From NCBI GenBank assembly GCA_036946625.1, contig JAQIIU010000002.1, positions 434,001-498,000 of the forward strand: a stretch of 64,000 bases of DNA, read 5' to 3'. The stretch is from Methylorubrum populi (GTDB taxonomy: Bacteria > Pseudomonadota > Alphaproteobacteria > Rhizobiales > Beijerinckiaceae). Both the position numbers and the translations under genes were made by a program. Shown piece after piece: positions 48,219-56,070 of this stretch. The notes beneath the pieces are model-generated. The model worked only from the letters and a program-made list of their open reading frames with translations, made no database searches and had not been told where the DNA came from. Every line of letters starts with the position of its first letter. Within the stretch, counting starts at the first letter, position 1.

Positions 48219-48959
48219 ATGCAGAACGCGCTCTTCGTCGGAGTTTCCGCCCAGGCCGCCCTGACGCGCGAACTCGACGTCATCGCCAACAACATGGCCA
48301 ACGTCTCGACCACCGGCTTCAAGGCGCGCTCGGCCCGCTTCCAGGAATACCTGATGCCGGTGGCCTCCGCCGACAGCTTCCAGCGGACCGACCGGCGCGT
48401 CTCCTACGTCATCGACAACGGCACCCCGCTCGACCTCACGCAGGGGCCGGTGGAGCCCGACGGCAACCCGATGCACGTGGCGCTGCGCGGCGACGCCTTC
48501 CTCGCCGTCCAGACGCCGCAGGGGGTGCGCTACACCCGCAACGGCGCCTTCGAACTCAACGCACAGGGCAACCTCGTCACCTCGGACGGCTACGCGGTGC
48601 AGGGCGACGGCGGCCCGATCGCCATCGGCCAGCAGGAGACGGGCCTCGCCATCGCCCCCGACGGCACGGTCTCGACCAATCTCGGCATCCGCGGACGGCT
48701 GCGGCTCGTCACCTTCGCGGCTCCCCAGGCGCTGAAGTCCGAGGGCGCCAACCTGTTCTCGTCCGAGGCGCCCGCCCGGCCCGCCGGCCCCGGCGCGCAT
48801 CTGGAGCCCAACGCGTTGGAGCGCTCCAACGTGAAGCCGGTGGTCGAGATGACCCGGCTGATGGACGTGAACCGCACCTACACGATGGTCTCGAGCGTGA
48901 TCTCGCGCCTCGACGACCTGCGCGGCACGGCGATCCGCCGTCTCGCCGACGTCGCCTGA
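48219..48959 (+). CDS. flgF: Flagellar basal-body rod protein FlgF
   Basis: 246 residues. The N-terminal rod motif is LTRELDVIANNMANVSTTGF; the middle flgE-like segment is DAFLAVQTPQGVRYTRNGAF; the C-terminal helix is RSNVKPVVEMTRLMDVNRTY. It is a proximal rod component exported by the flagellar type III system. The ATG at 48219 starts exactly at MQNALFVGVSAQ, as in relatives. First gene of flgF-flgG-flgA-flgH. Confidence 0.94.
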   Translation: MQNALFVGVSAQAALTRELDVIANNMANVSTTGFKARSARFQEYLMPVASADSFQRTDRRVSYVIDNGTPLDLTQGPVEPDGNPMHVALRGDAFLAVQTPQGVRYTRNGAFELNAQGNLVTSDGYAVQGDGGPIAIGQQETGLAIAPDGTVSTNLGIRGRLRLVTFAAPQALKSEGANLFSSEAPARPAGPGAHLEPNALERSNVKPVVEMTRLMDVNRTYTMVSSVISRLDDLRGTAIRRLADVA

Positions 48960-48980
48960 TCGCCTGGGAGGTCGAATCCG

Positions 48981-49772
48981 ATGCGCGCCCTCTACGCCGC
49001 CGCCACCGGCATGGCGGCCCAGGAACTCAACGTCCAGGTCATCTCGAACAACATCGCCAACCTGCGCACCACCGGCTACAAGCGCCAGCAGGTGCATTTC
49101 CAGGATCTGCTCTACCAGAACCTGCGCCGCTCCGGCTCCTCGACCTCGGACCAGAACACCGTTCTCCCCGCGGGCCTCGCCCTGGGTTCGGGCGTGAAGA
49201 CCACCTCGACGGCCCGCGCCATGACGCAGGGGCCGCTGGCGCAGACGGATAAGGATTACGACGTCGCGATCCGCGGCGAGGGCCTCTTCCGCGTCCGCCT
49301 CCCCGACGGCCGCACGGCCTATAGCCGCGACGGCTCGTTCGACCTCGACGCACAGGGCCAGTTCGTGACCCGCGACGGCTACCTGCTCGATCCCGGCGTG
49401 ACGGTCCCCAACACCGCGACCTCGGTGACGATCTCGGCCACCGGCGCGGTGCAGGCGACCCTGCCGGGCCAGACGGCGCCGCAGGCGCTCGGACAGTTCC
49501 AGCTCGCCCGCTTCGTCAACAAGGTCGGCCTCGAATCGATCGGCGACAACCTGTTCGTGGAGACCGCGGCTTCGGGCCCCGCCATCACCGGACTGCCGGG
49601 CGCCGAGGGCTTCGGCAACCTCCAGCAGAACTACCTCGAAGAGGCCAACGTCAACGCGGTCACCGAGATCTCCTCGCTGATCGCGGCCCAGCGCGCCTAC
49701 GAGATGAACTCCAAGGTCGTCACCGCCGCCGACCAGATGCTCTCCACCACCTCGCAGATGTTCCGCGGCTAA
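48981..49772 (+). CDS. flgG: Flagellar distal rod protein FlgG
   Basis: 263 residues, the usual length. MRALYAAATGMAAQELNVQV and ISNNIANLRTTGYKR form the N-terminal rod domain. The C-terminus YLEEANVNAVTEISSLIAAQ and RAYEMNSKVV are signature sequences. It forms the distal rod inside the P and L rings, whose genes flgI and flgH are nearby. It starts 21 bases after flgF. Confidence 0.96.
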   Translation: MRALYAAATGMAAQELNVQVISNNIANLRTTGYKRQQVHFQDLLYQNLRRSGSSTSDQNTVLPAGLALGSGVKTTSTARAMTQGPLAQTDKDYDVAIRGEGLFRVRLPDGRTAYSRDGSFDLDAQGQFVTRDGYLLDPGVTVPNTATSVTISATGAVQATLPGQTAPQALGQFQLARFVNKVGLESIGDNLFVETAASGPAITGLPGAEGFGNLQQNYLEEANVNAVTEISSLIAAQRAYEMNSKVVTAADQMLSTTSQMFRG

Positions 49773-49784
49773 AAGACACGCGCC

Positions 49785-50834
49785 ATGACCCACGCCCTCA
49801 GGCCGATCCGCCGTACCGCGCCGCCCGCCGTCACCCCGCTCTCCCGCGGCGTGGTCGGCCGAACCGTGTTCGCGCTCGCCGCCTTCATGGCGATGACCCT
49901 GTTCGCCCTGCCGCTGATGGCCGCCGGCACTCCGCTGCGCCTGCGCGGCGACGTCACCGCGCGGGGCGACACCCTGAGCCTCGGCGACCTCGTCGAGGGC
50001 GTGCCCGCCGACCTTGCGGCCCGGCCGCTGTTCCGCGCGCCGGCTCTCGGCGCGATCGGCACGATCCAGGCCCGCCGCATCGTCGAGGCGGTGATCGCCC
50101 TCGGCCTGACCGGCATCGAGACCGGCGGGCGCGTTCAGGTGACGGTGCAGCGCGCCGCCCGCCGGGTCGGGCCGCCGGAGATCGAGGCGGCCCTGCGGCG
50201 CGCCCTGGAGACCGGCTACGGCCTCGACGCGAAGGCGCTGTCGGTCCGGCTCGACGGCGATGCCCCGGTGCTGCTGGCGCCGCTCGACCTCGACGGGCAG
50301 GCGGCGGCGGTCGACGTGACCTACGATCCCCGCACCCGCCGCGTCGCCGGCCTGATCGTGCTGGGCGAGCGGCAGGCCTCGCTCCGGGTCGCCGGCGTCG
50401 CGGTGGAGACCCGCGAGGTGGCGGTGCTGACCCGCAGCCTCGCCCGCGGCGAGGCGGTCGCCGGCGCCGATCTCACCCTCGAGCGCCGGCCGCGCGACGC
50501 CGTGCCCCCCGACGTGGAGGGCGCGCCGAGCCTGGTCGCGGGCCAGGTGGCGCAGCGCCCGTTGAGTGCCGGCTCGGTCCTGCGCTCGGGCGACGTGGCG
50601 CTGCCCGATCTCGTCGCCCGCGGCGAGAGCGTGGCCATCGTATTCGAGACGCCCGGCGTGTCGCTGTCGCTGCGCGGCACCGCCAACGAGGGCGGCCGGC
50701 TCGGCGCCAGCGTCTCGGTGACGAACGGCGCCTCGAAGAAGGTGCTCCAGGCGGTGGTGATCGGACCGGGCCGCGTCTCGGTCAGCCCCGCCCGGCAGCC
50801 GCAAGCCGTGCTCCAGGCCAGCGCCGCCCCGTGA
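49785..50834 (+). CDS. flgA: Flagella basal body P-ring formation protein FlgA
   Basis: 349 residues. An N-terminal hydrophobic signal (VFALAAFMAMTLFALPLMAA) directs it to the periplasm, where it acts as chaperone for FlgI. The C-terminal SAF domain is visible (VAVLTRSLARGEAVAGADL, VAQRPLSAGSVLRSGDVALP). The region between (residues 50-190) is longer than in enterobacterial FlgA. It lies 12 bases after flgG. Confidence 0.9.
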   Translation: MTHALRPIRRTAPPAVTPLSRGVVGRTVFALAAFMAMTLFALPLMAAGTPLRLRGDVTARGDTLSLGDLVEGVPADLAARPLFRAPALGAIGTIQARRIVEAVIALGLTGIETGGRVQVTVQRAARRVGPPEIEAALRRALETGYGLDAKALSVRLDGDAPVLLAPLDLDGQAAAVDVTYDPRTRRVAGLIVLGERQASLRVAGVAVETREVAVLTRSLARGEAVAGADLTLERRPRDAVPPDVEGAPSLVAGQVAQRPLSAGSVLRSGDVALPDLVARGESVAIVFETPGVSLSLRGTANEGGRLGASVSVTNGASKKVLQAVVIGPGRVSVSPARQPQAVLQASAAP

Positions 50835-50883
50835 GCTGCCCCTTCCACCGCTTCCCCTTCCCGCCAGCGCCGGACCCCTTCCG

Positions 50884-51642
50884 ATGACCGCTCGCCGCCC
50901 CCGCCCCGCCCTGCCGCGCCTCGCCGTGATCCTGGCGCTCGCCCCGCTCGGGGCCTGCAACACCGTCGACCGCCTCTCGCAGGTCGGCGCCACGCCGAAC
51001 CTGTCGGCGATCGAGGACCCGACCAGCCAGCCGGGCTACAAGCCGGTCCGGATGGCGATGCCCGACGTGCAGCCGGTCTCCTACGCGCCGAACTCCCTGT
51101 GGCGCACCGGCTCGCGGGCCTTCTTCAAGGACCAGCGCGCCGCCCGGATCGGCGACCTCCTCACCGTCAAGGTCAACGTGACCGACAAGGCCAACCTCAA
51201 CAACGAGACCAAGCGCTCGCGCACCAACGCGGAAGGCTTCGGCCTGCCCAACGCCTTCGGCCTGGAGAAGAACGCGGGCGTGACCGCCGCCGGGATCAGC
51301 GCCGACAAGCTCCTCAACGGCACCTCGACCTCGTCGAGCGACGGCGCGGGATCGGTGCAGCGCGCCGAGACGGTGACGACCAACGTCGCGGCGGTCGTCA
51401 CGCAGGTGCTGCCGAACGGCAACCTCGTGGTCGAGGGCAAGCAGGAGATCCGCATCAACTTCGAGGTGCGCGAACTGATCGTCGCCGGCGTGGTCCGGCC
51501 CGAGGACATCGAGTCGGACAACACCATCGACTCGACCAAGATCGCCCAGGCTCGCATCGCCTATGGCGGCCGCGGCCAGATCACCGACGTGCAGCAGCCG
51601 CGCTACGGCCAGCAGCTCGTCGACATCCTGCTGCCGTTCTGA
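50884..51642 (+). CDS. flgH: Flagellar L-ring lipoprotein FlgH
   Basis: 252 residues. A lipoprotein signal ends at APLGAC, so it is lipidated at Cys 25 and placed in the outer membrane. Typical segments are LWRTGSRAFFKDQRAARIGD, LLTVKVNVTDKANLNNET and GNLVVEGKQEIRINFEVREL, with a final DIQQPRYGQQLVDILLPF-like end. It is the last gene of the plus-strand flg operon. Confidence 0.96.
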   Translation: MTARRPRPALPRLAVILALAPLGACNTVDRLSQVGATPNLSAIEDPTSQPGYKPVRMAMPDVQPVSYAPNSLWRTGSRAFFKDQRAARIGDLLTVKVNVTDKANLNNETKRSRTNAEGFGLPNAFGLEKNAGVTAAGISADKLLNGTSTSSSDGAGSVQRAETVTTNVAAVVTQVLPNGNLVVEGKQEIRINFEVRELIVAGVVRPEDIESDNTIDSTKIAQARIAYGGRGQITDVQQPRYGQQLVDILLPF

Positions 51643-51681
51643 CCGGAGGGCGCACGAGAGTCTCCCACACCGGGCGCAAGG

Positions 51682-51858
51682 TCAGTGATCGGTGCCGGAG
51701 CGGTTCGGTCGGGGCGCGTCGCCGTGGGCCTGGGTGAAGGCCGAACGTTGCGGATCGTGCTTCGACTGCGCCACCCGGCCCCGCTGCCAGATCGCGAAGG
51801 CCGCCACGAGGACGATGGTGACGATGGCGAGCAACGGAACGAGCACGTCGTTCGACAT
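51682..51858 (-). CDS. Small single-pass membrane protein
   Basis: 58 residues: MSNDVLVPLLAIVTIVLVAA is one membrane helix, followed by IWQRGRVAQSKHDPQRSA and a polar tail. AAGGA lies seven bases before ATG 51858, which favours it over the ATG two codons upstream. It converges on flgH. No family is recognised. Confidence 0.65.
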   Translation of the reverse strand: MSNDVLVPLLAIVTIVLVAAFAIWQRGRVAQSKHDPQRSAFTQAHGDAPRPNRSGTDH

Positions 51859-52468
51859 GGTCATTTCCTTCGATGATTGTGTTCGATGGCAAGGCGCGGC
51901 TCGGTGAAAAGGTTCCGCAGGACGAGGTGCAGAATTCGGCGGAAATCCTCGCCAGTTCTCGCAAATGTTTGATCGAATGAAGATCGGCGCGCTTCACGGA
52001 GCCGCGAGCGGGCGGACGGGCCAGACCCGCTTCGGCCATCGCGGGTGTCCGGAATGCCCCGCATGCGCGACGGCCTCCGGATCGGGCGCCGACAGCGTGA
52101 GAGGATCGCTCGGCTTTCGTCGCGCTCTGGATTGCTTCGGCTTCGCCTCGCAATGACGGTGCGGGCCGCCCTCTCCGTCATCGCGAGCCGTCAGGCGAAG
52201 CGATCCAGCACCGCGACGCAAGCCGGATGAGGCACTTGCGCCATCCGAAACCCCTTTGCCGGCCGCATCGCGACGGCATCGTCGAGCAGCCGGATACGGC
52301 TCGAACCGCGATCGGCAGATTCCAGTCTGCCGACAGTGCCCAACGGAAGGCGTTTCCGCTGCGGGTGCTGTTTCCTCCGAGAAGCCCTGGCTCCACTTGA
52401 AGGAGGCCGAGGCCGGCGGCGCTGCGGCGCAGTCCGGCGAAACCCTCGAACATGGCATCATCGCCACG
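51859..52468. other. 610-base intergenic region with a family B repeat
   Basis: Apart from the family B repeat at 52118-52219 I see no gene. Open frames on both strands are short, lack ribosome binding sites and have no recognisable domains. A promoter for the minus-strand small membrane gene should lie near 51870-51950. Confidence 0.5.
52118..52219. repeat. Dispersed repeat, family B
   Basis: CTGGATTGCTTCGGCTTCGC then CTCGCAATGACGGTGCGGGC on the left, and TCCGTCATCGCGAGCCGTCA then GGCGAAGCGATCCAG on the right, a long imperfect palindrome. It is closely related to the copy at 33020. Confidence 0.8.
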
Positions 52469-52948
52469 TTACAAGTTGCGCGACAGCACCAGCGGACCGG
52501 CCTGCGCACCGCGGCCGTAGGGCGAGGGCGAGACGGAGGGGCGGCCGTAGACGGTCGGCGTGCGCGTCTTGGCGACTTCCTCGGCAAGCGCCTTGATCAG
52601 CCCTTCGGAGACCGTGCGGGCGGTGGCGAGCACCTGCTGGTTGATCTCGACGGCGGCGGCGAAGCGGTGCTGGGCCGCCTTCAGCGCCTCCAGGCCGTCG
52701 GGGGCGAAGCGGGCGAGCGCGATGGCGTTGGTCTTGGCCGCCTCCAGGCCGTTCATGTAGGCGGCGGCGAGGTCCGACTTGGGCGCGGATTCGGTGAGCG
52801 CCTGGGCGATCTGCCCGGCGCGCACGCCGTCGCTCTCGCGGGCGAGCACCGCTTCCAACGCCGTCATGGTGGCGAGCAGGCCCTGCACGAAGGCCAGCGC
52901 CGCGGGGCGGTCGGTCAGGCGCGGAGCCGCCACGGCATCAGCGGCCAT
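52469..52948 (-). CDS. FlgN-like flagellar export chaperone
   Basis: 159 residues, almost entirely helical until residue ~125 (AFVQGLLATMTALEAVLARE, DLAAAYMNGLEAAKTNAIAL, RFAAAVEINQQVLATARTVS), with a basic Gly/Pro/Ser-rich end. The pattern and position after flgI and the rod-binding gene fit alphaproteobacterial FlgN, chaperone of hook-associated proteins. The start overlaps the preceding gene by 11 bases. Confidence 0.7.
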   Translation of the reverse strand: MAADAVAAPRLTDRPAALAFVQGLLATMTALEAVLARESDGVRAGQIAQALTESAPKSDLAAAYMNGLEAAKTNAIALARFAPDGLEALKAAQHRFAAAVEINQQVLATARTVSEGLIKALAEEVAKTRTPTVYGRPSVSPSPYGRGAQAGPLVLSRNL

Positions 52949-53297
52949 GGCCGGCCTCCTGCATCCGCATCATCTCGGAATAGACCTGATTGCTGATGCC
53001 GACGCCGCCGCTCTTCACGATGGCGTTGGCGTATTCCTTGGTCATCATCGAGCGCCAGACGCCGCCGCCGGTGCCGTTCTCGCCGAGCGGGCCCTCGGTG
53101 CCCTCGCTCTGCGTCAGCCGCTCCAGGCTGTCCTCCAGGAACATCTTCTCGAAGTCATCGGCCGTCTTGCGGGCCTTGGCCGAGGCGGTGGCCTTGGCGG
53201 TGTCCATGGTGTCGGTGTCGGTCTTCGCCAGCGTGTCGAGCAGGTTCTTGCCGACGCCGACGGCGGCGGAGGCCGCGAAGGTTGCGAGGGGCAGCAT
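52938..53297 (-). CDS. flgJ: Rod-binding protein (FlgJ N-terminal domain / CheL type)
   Basis: 119 residues. It contains KTADDFEKMFLEDSLERLTQ and VWRSMMTKEYANAIVKSGGV, then GISNQVYSEMMR, the rod-capping domain of FlgJ without the peptidoglycan hydrolase domain, as usual in alphaproteobacteria. It should help rod assembly in the periplasm. It lies 28 bases after flgI. Confidence 0.87.
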   Translation of the reverse strand: MLPLATFAASAAVGVGKNLLDTLAKTDTDTMDTAKATASAKARKTADDFEKMFLEDSLERLTQSEGTEGPLGENGTGGGVWRSMMTKEYANAIVKSGGVGISNQVYSEMMRMQEAGHGR

Positions 53298-53325
53298 GGA
53301 TGCGGTCTCCGCTTCGGACAGAAAG

Positions 53326-54450
53326 TTACATCAGCTCGATATCGGCCTGGAGCGCGCCGGCCGTCTTGATCGCCTGAAGGATCGAGATCAGGTCGCGCGG
53401 GCCGACGCCCAGCGCGTTGAGGCCGTCGACCAGCTCGCGCAGGCTGACGCCCTCCTTCACCAGGGCGAGCTTGTTGCCGTCGCCGGTATCGACCTTGACC
53501 CCGGTGCGGGGCACCACCGCCGTCTGGCCGTTCGACAGCGGCGCGGGCTGGCTCACCATCGGCTGCTCGGTGATCGTCACCGTGAGGTTGCCCTGCGCGA
53601 TGGCGACGGTGGAGACGCGCACGTCGCGGCCCATCACGATGATGCCGGAGCGCTCGTCCACCACCACCCGCGCGGTCTGGTCGGGCTCGACCTTGAGCTG
53701 CTCCACCTCGGTGACGAGGCGGATCATGTTGCCGCGGTACTTGGCCGGGATCTGCAGCGTGATCGTCGCCGGGTCGGTCGGCTCGGCGGTGTCGGCGCCC
53801 ATGAAGTCGTTGATCGCCGACGCGATCCGCTTGGAGGTGGTGAAGTCGGGGTTGCGCAGCGACAGGCGCAAGCTGCGCGCTTCGTTCAGCTTGAACGCCA
53901 TCTCGCGCTCGATCAACGCGCCGTTGGAGATGCGCCCGTTGGTCGGCACGCCGCGGGTGATCCTGGCTGCCTCGCCCTCCGCCGCGAAGCCGGCGATCGC
54001 CACCGAGCCCTGCGCCAGCGCGTAGATCTCGCCGTCGGCGCCGAGAAGGGAGGTCGCCACCAGGGTGCCGCCCTGGAGCGACTTGGCGTCGCCCAGCGAG
54101 GAGACGGTGACGTCGATATGCGTGCCCTGGGTCGCGAACGGGGGGAGGTTCGCCGTCACCATCACCGCCGCGAGGTTCTGCGTGCGCATGGTCGCGCCGC
54201 GGGTGTTGATGCCGAGCCGCTCCAGCATCGCCTGGAGGGACTGCTTGGTGAAGGGGATGTTGTTGAGGGTGTCGCCGGTGCCGTTGAGGCCCACCACGAT
54301 GCCGTAGCCGACGAGCTGGTTGGTGCGCACGCCTTCGACGCTGGCGAGATCCTTGACCCGCGACAGGGCGTCCGCCCGGCCCGGCAGCAGGACCGCGAGG
54401 CAGGCCAGCACCACGATCAGGCGGAGATGGGAGAGGCGAGGCAGGAACAT
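53326..54450 (-). CDS. flgI: Flagellar P-ring protein FlgI
   Basis: 374 residues. A signal peptide (LRLIVVLACLAVLLPGRADA) precedes SRVKDLASVEGVRTNQLVGY, GIVVGLNGTGDTLNNIPFT, TLVATSLLGADGEIYALAQG and the C-terminal LVDGLNALGVGPRDLISILQ, then AIKTAGAL. It forms the P ring in the peptidoglycan layer, assisted by FlgA. A sigma-54-type promoter lies 47-62 bases upstream. First gene of flgI-flgJ-flgN-like. Confidence 0.96.
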   Translation of the reverse strand: MFLPRLSHLRLIVVLACLAVLLPGRADALSRVKDLASVEGVRTNQLVGYGIVVGLNGTGDTLNNIPFTKQSLQAMLERLGINTRGATMRTQNLAAVMVTANLPPFATQGTHIDVTVSSLGDAKSLQGGTLVATSLLGADGEIYALAQGSVAIAGFAAEGEAARITRGVPTNGRISNGALIEREMAFKLNEARSLRLSLRNPDFTTSKRIASAINDFMGADTAEPTDPATITLQIPAKYRGNMIRLVTEVEQLKVEPDQTARVVVDERSGIIVMGRDVRVSTVAIAQGNLTVTITEQPMVSQPAPLSNGQTAVVPRTGVKVDTGDGNKLALVKEGVSLRELVDGLNALGVGPRDLISILQAIKTAGALQADIELM

Positions 54451-54496
54451 CGTGACATCGGTGACCGGCTTCGGCGTCGAGCGCCGGGCCGAGCCC

Positions 54497-54512
54497 TGCC
54501 AGGGTCGTGCCA
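54497..54512 (-). promoter_or_regulatory. Sigma-54 promoter candidate of flgI operon
   Basis: The minus strand reads TGGCACGACCCTGGCA, with GG (54511-54510) and GC (54499-54498) separated by ten bases. The predicted start is near 54486, about 36 bases before the flgI ATG. It shares TGGCACG and CCCTG with the flgF promoter. Confidence 0.65.
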
Positions 54513-54617
54513 GAAGTCATGTTGTTGGCAAATCATGGGATTTTCGGGCGGAGCGCCTTCCGCACCGGGCCGGGCGGCGGTGCGTTTCCTGCCGCCCCGG
54601 CAGCTTCTGCCCAGCCG

Positions 54618-54632
54618 TTTACCCGTGCTTAA
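54618..54632. promoter_or_regulatory. CtrA-like half-conserved site before fliX
   Basis: TTTACCCGTGCTTAA differs from TTAA-N7-TTAA at one base of the first half. It is 73-87 bases before the fliX start, similar to the spacing seen at fliL. The mismatch makes it weaker than the fliL site. Confidence 0.4.
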
Positions 54633-54704
54633 CCCTGTCGTCCGATTTTTCGGACATCAGCGCCGCCCTGCACCGGTTCCGCGCGGAAAAGGTCTCGAAC
54701 CACC

Positions 54705-55142
54705 ATGCGCGTCGACACACGCTTCGCCGCCGCCGCCGCGGGCGCGCTCAACGCCACCCGCCGGGCCGCCGCGCCGGGCACCTTCGTCCCCGCCGGAACG
54801 GAGGAGGCGCCGCGCAATGCGGCGGCGGGCGCGGGCCAGGCCGCCATGCTGACCGGGCTCGACGCCATCCTCACGCTTCAGGGACAGGACGGGGCCGAGA
54901 CCCAGCGGGAGCGCCGCCGTCGCTCGGTGCAGCGCGGACACGATCTCCTCGACGGGCTCGACCGGCTGAAGGCGGCGCTGATCGGCGGACGGGTGGCGAC
55001 GCACGACCTCCAGGCCATCGCCGGACGCCTCGCCGAGCGGATGCCCGACAGCGGCGATCCGCGCCTCGACGGGCTGATGGCCGAGATCGAACTCCGGGCG
55101 GCGGTGGAACTCGCCAAGCTCGAGGCGGCGCGGGGCGTCTGA
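54705..55142 (+). CDS. fliX: Class II flagellar assembly regulator FliX
   Basis: 145 residues. The C-terminal half (RRRRSVQRGHDLLDGLDRLK, GGRVATHDLQAIAGRLAERM) is the conserved FliX segment; the N-terminal part is Ala-rich and variable. In Caulobacter FliX couples early flagellar assembly to the sigma-54 activator FlbD. It is divergent from flgI, as in that organism. Presence of FliX with sigma-54-type promoters at flgF and flgI is consistent with this control. Confidence 0.85.
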   Translation: MRVDTRFAAAAAGALNATRRAAAPGTFVPAGTEEAPRNAAAGAGQAAMLTGLDAILTLQGQDGAETQRERRRRSVQRGHDLLDGLDRLKAALIGGRVATHDLQAIAGRLAERMPDSGDPRLDGLMAEIELRAAVELAKLEAARGV

Positions 55143-55196
55143 TGGGACAAGGCCGGACCTCCCTGGAGATCCGGCCCGTCATCTCATACCAAGCGG

Positions 55197-55296
55197 CCTG
55201 GAAGCCGACCGATGGTTGGCTTCCAGGTGTCCGGCGGACGCCCGCCTGCGCGCGGGCAACCGGCGCTGCGTCGGGATCAGCGCCGGTTGGTCTTAC
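55197..55296. repeat. Dispersed repeat, family 2 (opposite orientation)
   Basis: Read on the minus strand it starts at the TAA stop of the small secreted gene (TAAGACCAACCGGCGCTGAT), continues CCCGACGCAGCGCCGGTTGC and ends with the hairpin GGAAGCC(A/G)ACC. Except for a few bases this is the same as 44663-44744. It again lies between convergent genes (fliX and the secreted protein). Confidence 0.85.
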
Positions 55297-55592
55297 CAGT
55301 AATAGGGCCGCGGGCGGTAATAGCCGTAGGGCCGGTAGACCGGCCGCGGGCGGTAGTAGCCGTAGGGGCCGGGGCCGCCCCAGTAGCGCCGCGGGCCCCA
55401 GTTCGGGCGGCAGATGCCCCAGGGATTGGGATGGAAGCCCGGGCCGCAGCCGCCGGCCGTGCGCTCCACCAGCGCGTTGTCCGTGGCGGTCGCCAGGGGA
55501 GCGGGGCTGAAGGGGGCGGCCTGGGCGCTGCCCACCACGCCGAGGCTGCCGGCGATCACCGCAGCCAATGTGAACGCCTTCGCGTGCATCAT
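55293..55592 (-). CDS. Small secreted Gly/Pro/Tyr-rich protein
   Basis: 99 residues: a signal peptide (AFTLAAVIAGSLGVVGSAQA), then GGCGPGFHPNPWGICRPNWG with two cysteines, and a C-terminal repeat PYGYYRPRPVYRPYGYYRPR. Such GCGPGFHPNP-type proteins are frequent in Methylobacteriaceae and have no known function; the RPY repeats may bind polymers. GGAGAG lies before the ATG. Its stop codon is the first codon of repeat family 2. Confidence 0.75.
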   Translation of the reverse strand: MMHAKAFTLAAVIAGSLGVVGSAQAAPFSPAPLATATDNALVERTAGGCGPGFHPNPWGICRPNWGPRRYWGGPGPYGYYRPRPVYRPYGYYRPRPYYW

Positions 55593-56070
55593 CGTACGAT
55601 CTCTCCGTTCGGGCCGAAGCTTACGGCCGATATCCGAGGTTAGGTCTCGCTCGATGAACCGTAGCTGACTGGATCTTTTCCCTCTCATACTGCTGGCGGA
55701 ACCGGTCGCGGGAAGCCGGTGATCGTCGCGATCTGGATTGCTTCGGCCGAAGCCTCGCAATGACGGTGCGGGCCACCCGTTTCCACCCCGCTGCCGTACT
55801 CGGGTCGACGCTCCGACGGATCCTCTCCGTTCCCTCACCGCCGTCATTCCGGGGCCGCGCGGCGGAACCCGGAACCGACCCGTGATCCGTCGCCGAAGCC
55901 CGGCATCGCGGCCGGTCGTGGCTTGCACGCCTCCGGCGTGCCCCTTCGAGTCCGGGTTCGCCTGTCAGCGCCCCAGATTGACGGCTCCGCTTCGATCCCC
56001 GACAAGGCGACCCGCGTGAGCGGGCGCGCGCCGGTCTCGCCGGATCGCAAGAGGAATCGTCCGCGCCGCG
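55593..56070. other. 478-base intergenic region with partial family B repeat
   Basis: Contains one half of a family B repeat (55722-55774: ATCTGGATTGCTTCGGCC, CTCGCAATGACGGTGCGGG). I see no further gene and no clear promoter for the MBOAT gene. Confidence 0.5.

Noticed and set aside
48129..50993. 954-codon minus-strand frame over flgF-flgG-flgA
   Set aside because: Antisense shadow; the plus strand encodes three well-recognised flagellar proteins with good starts.
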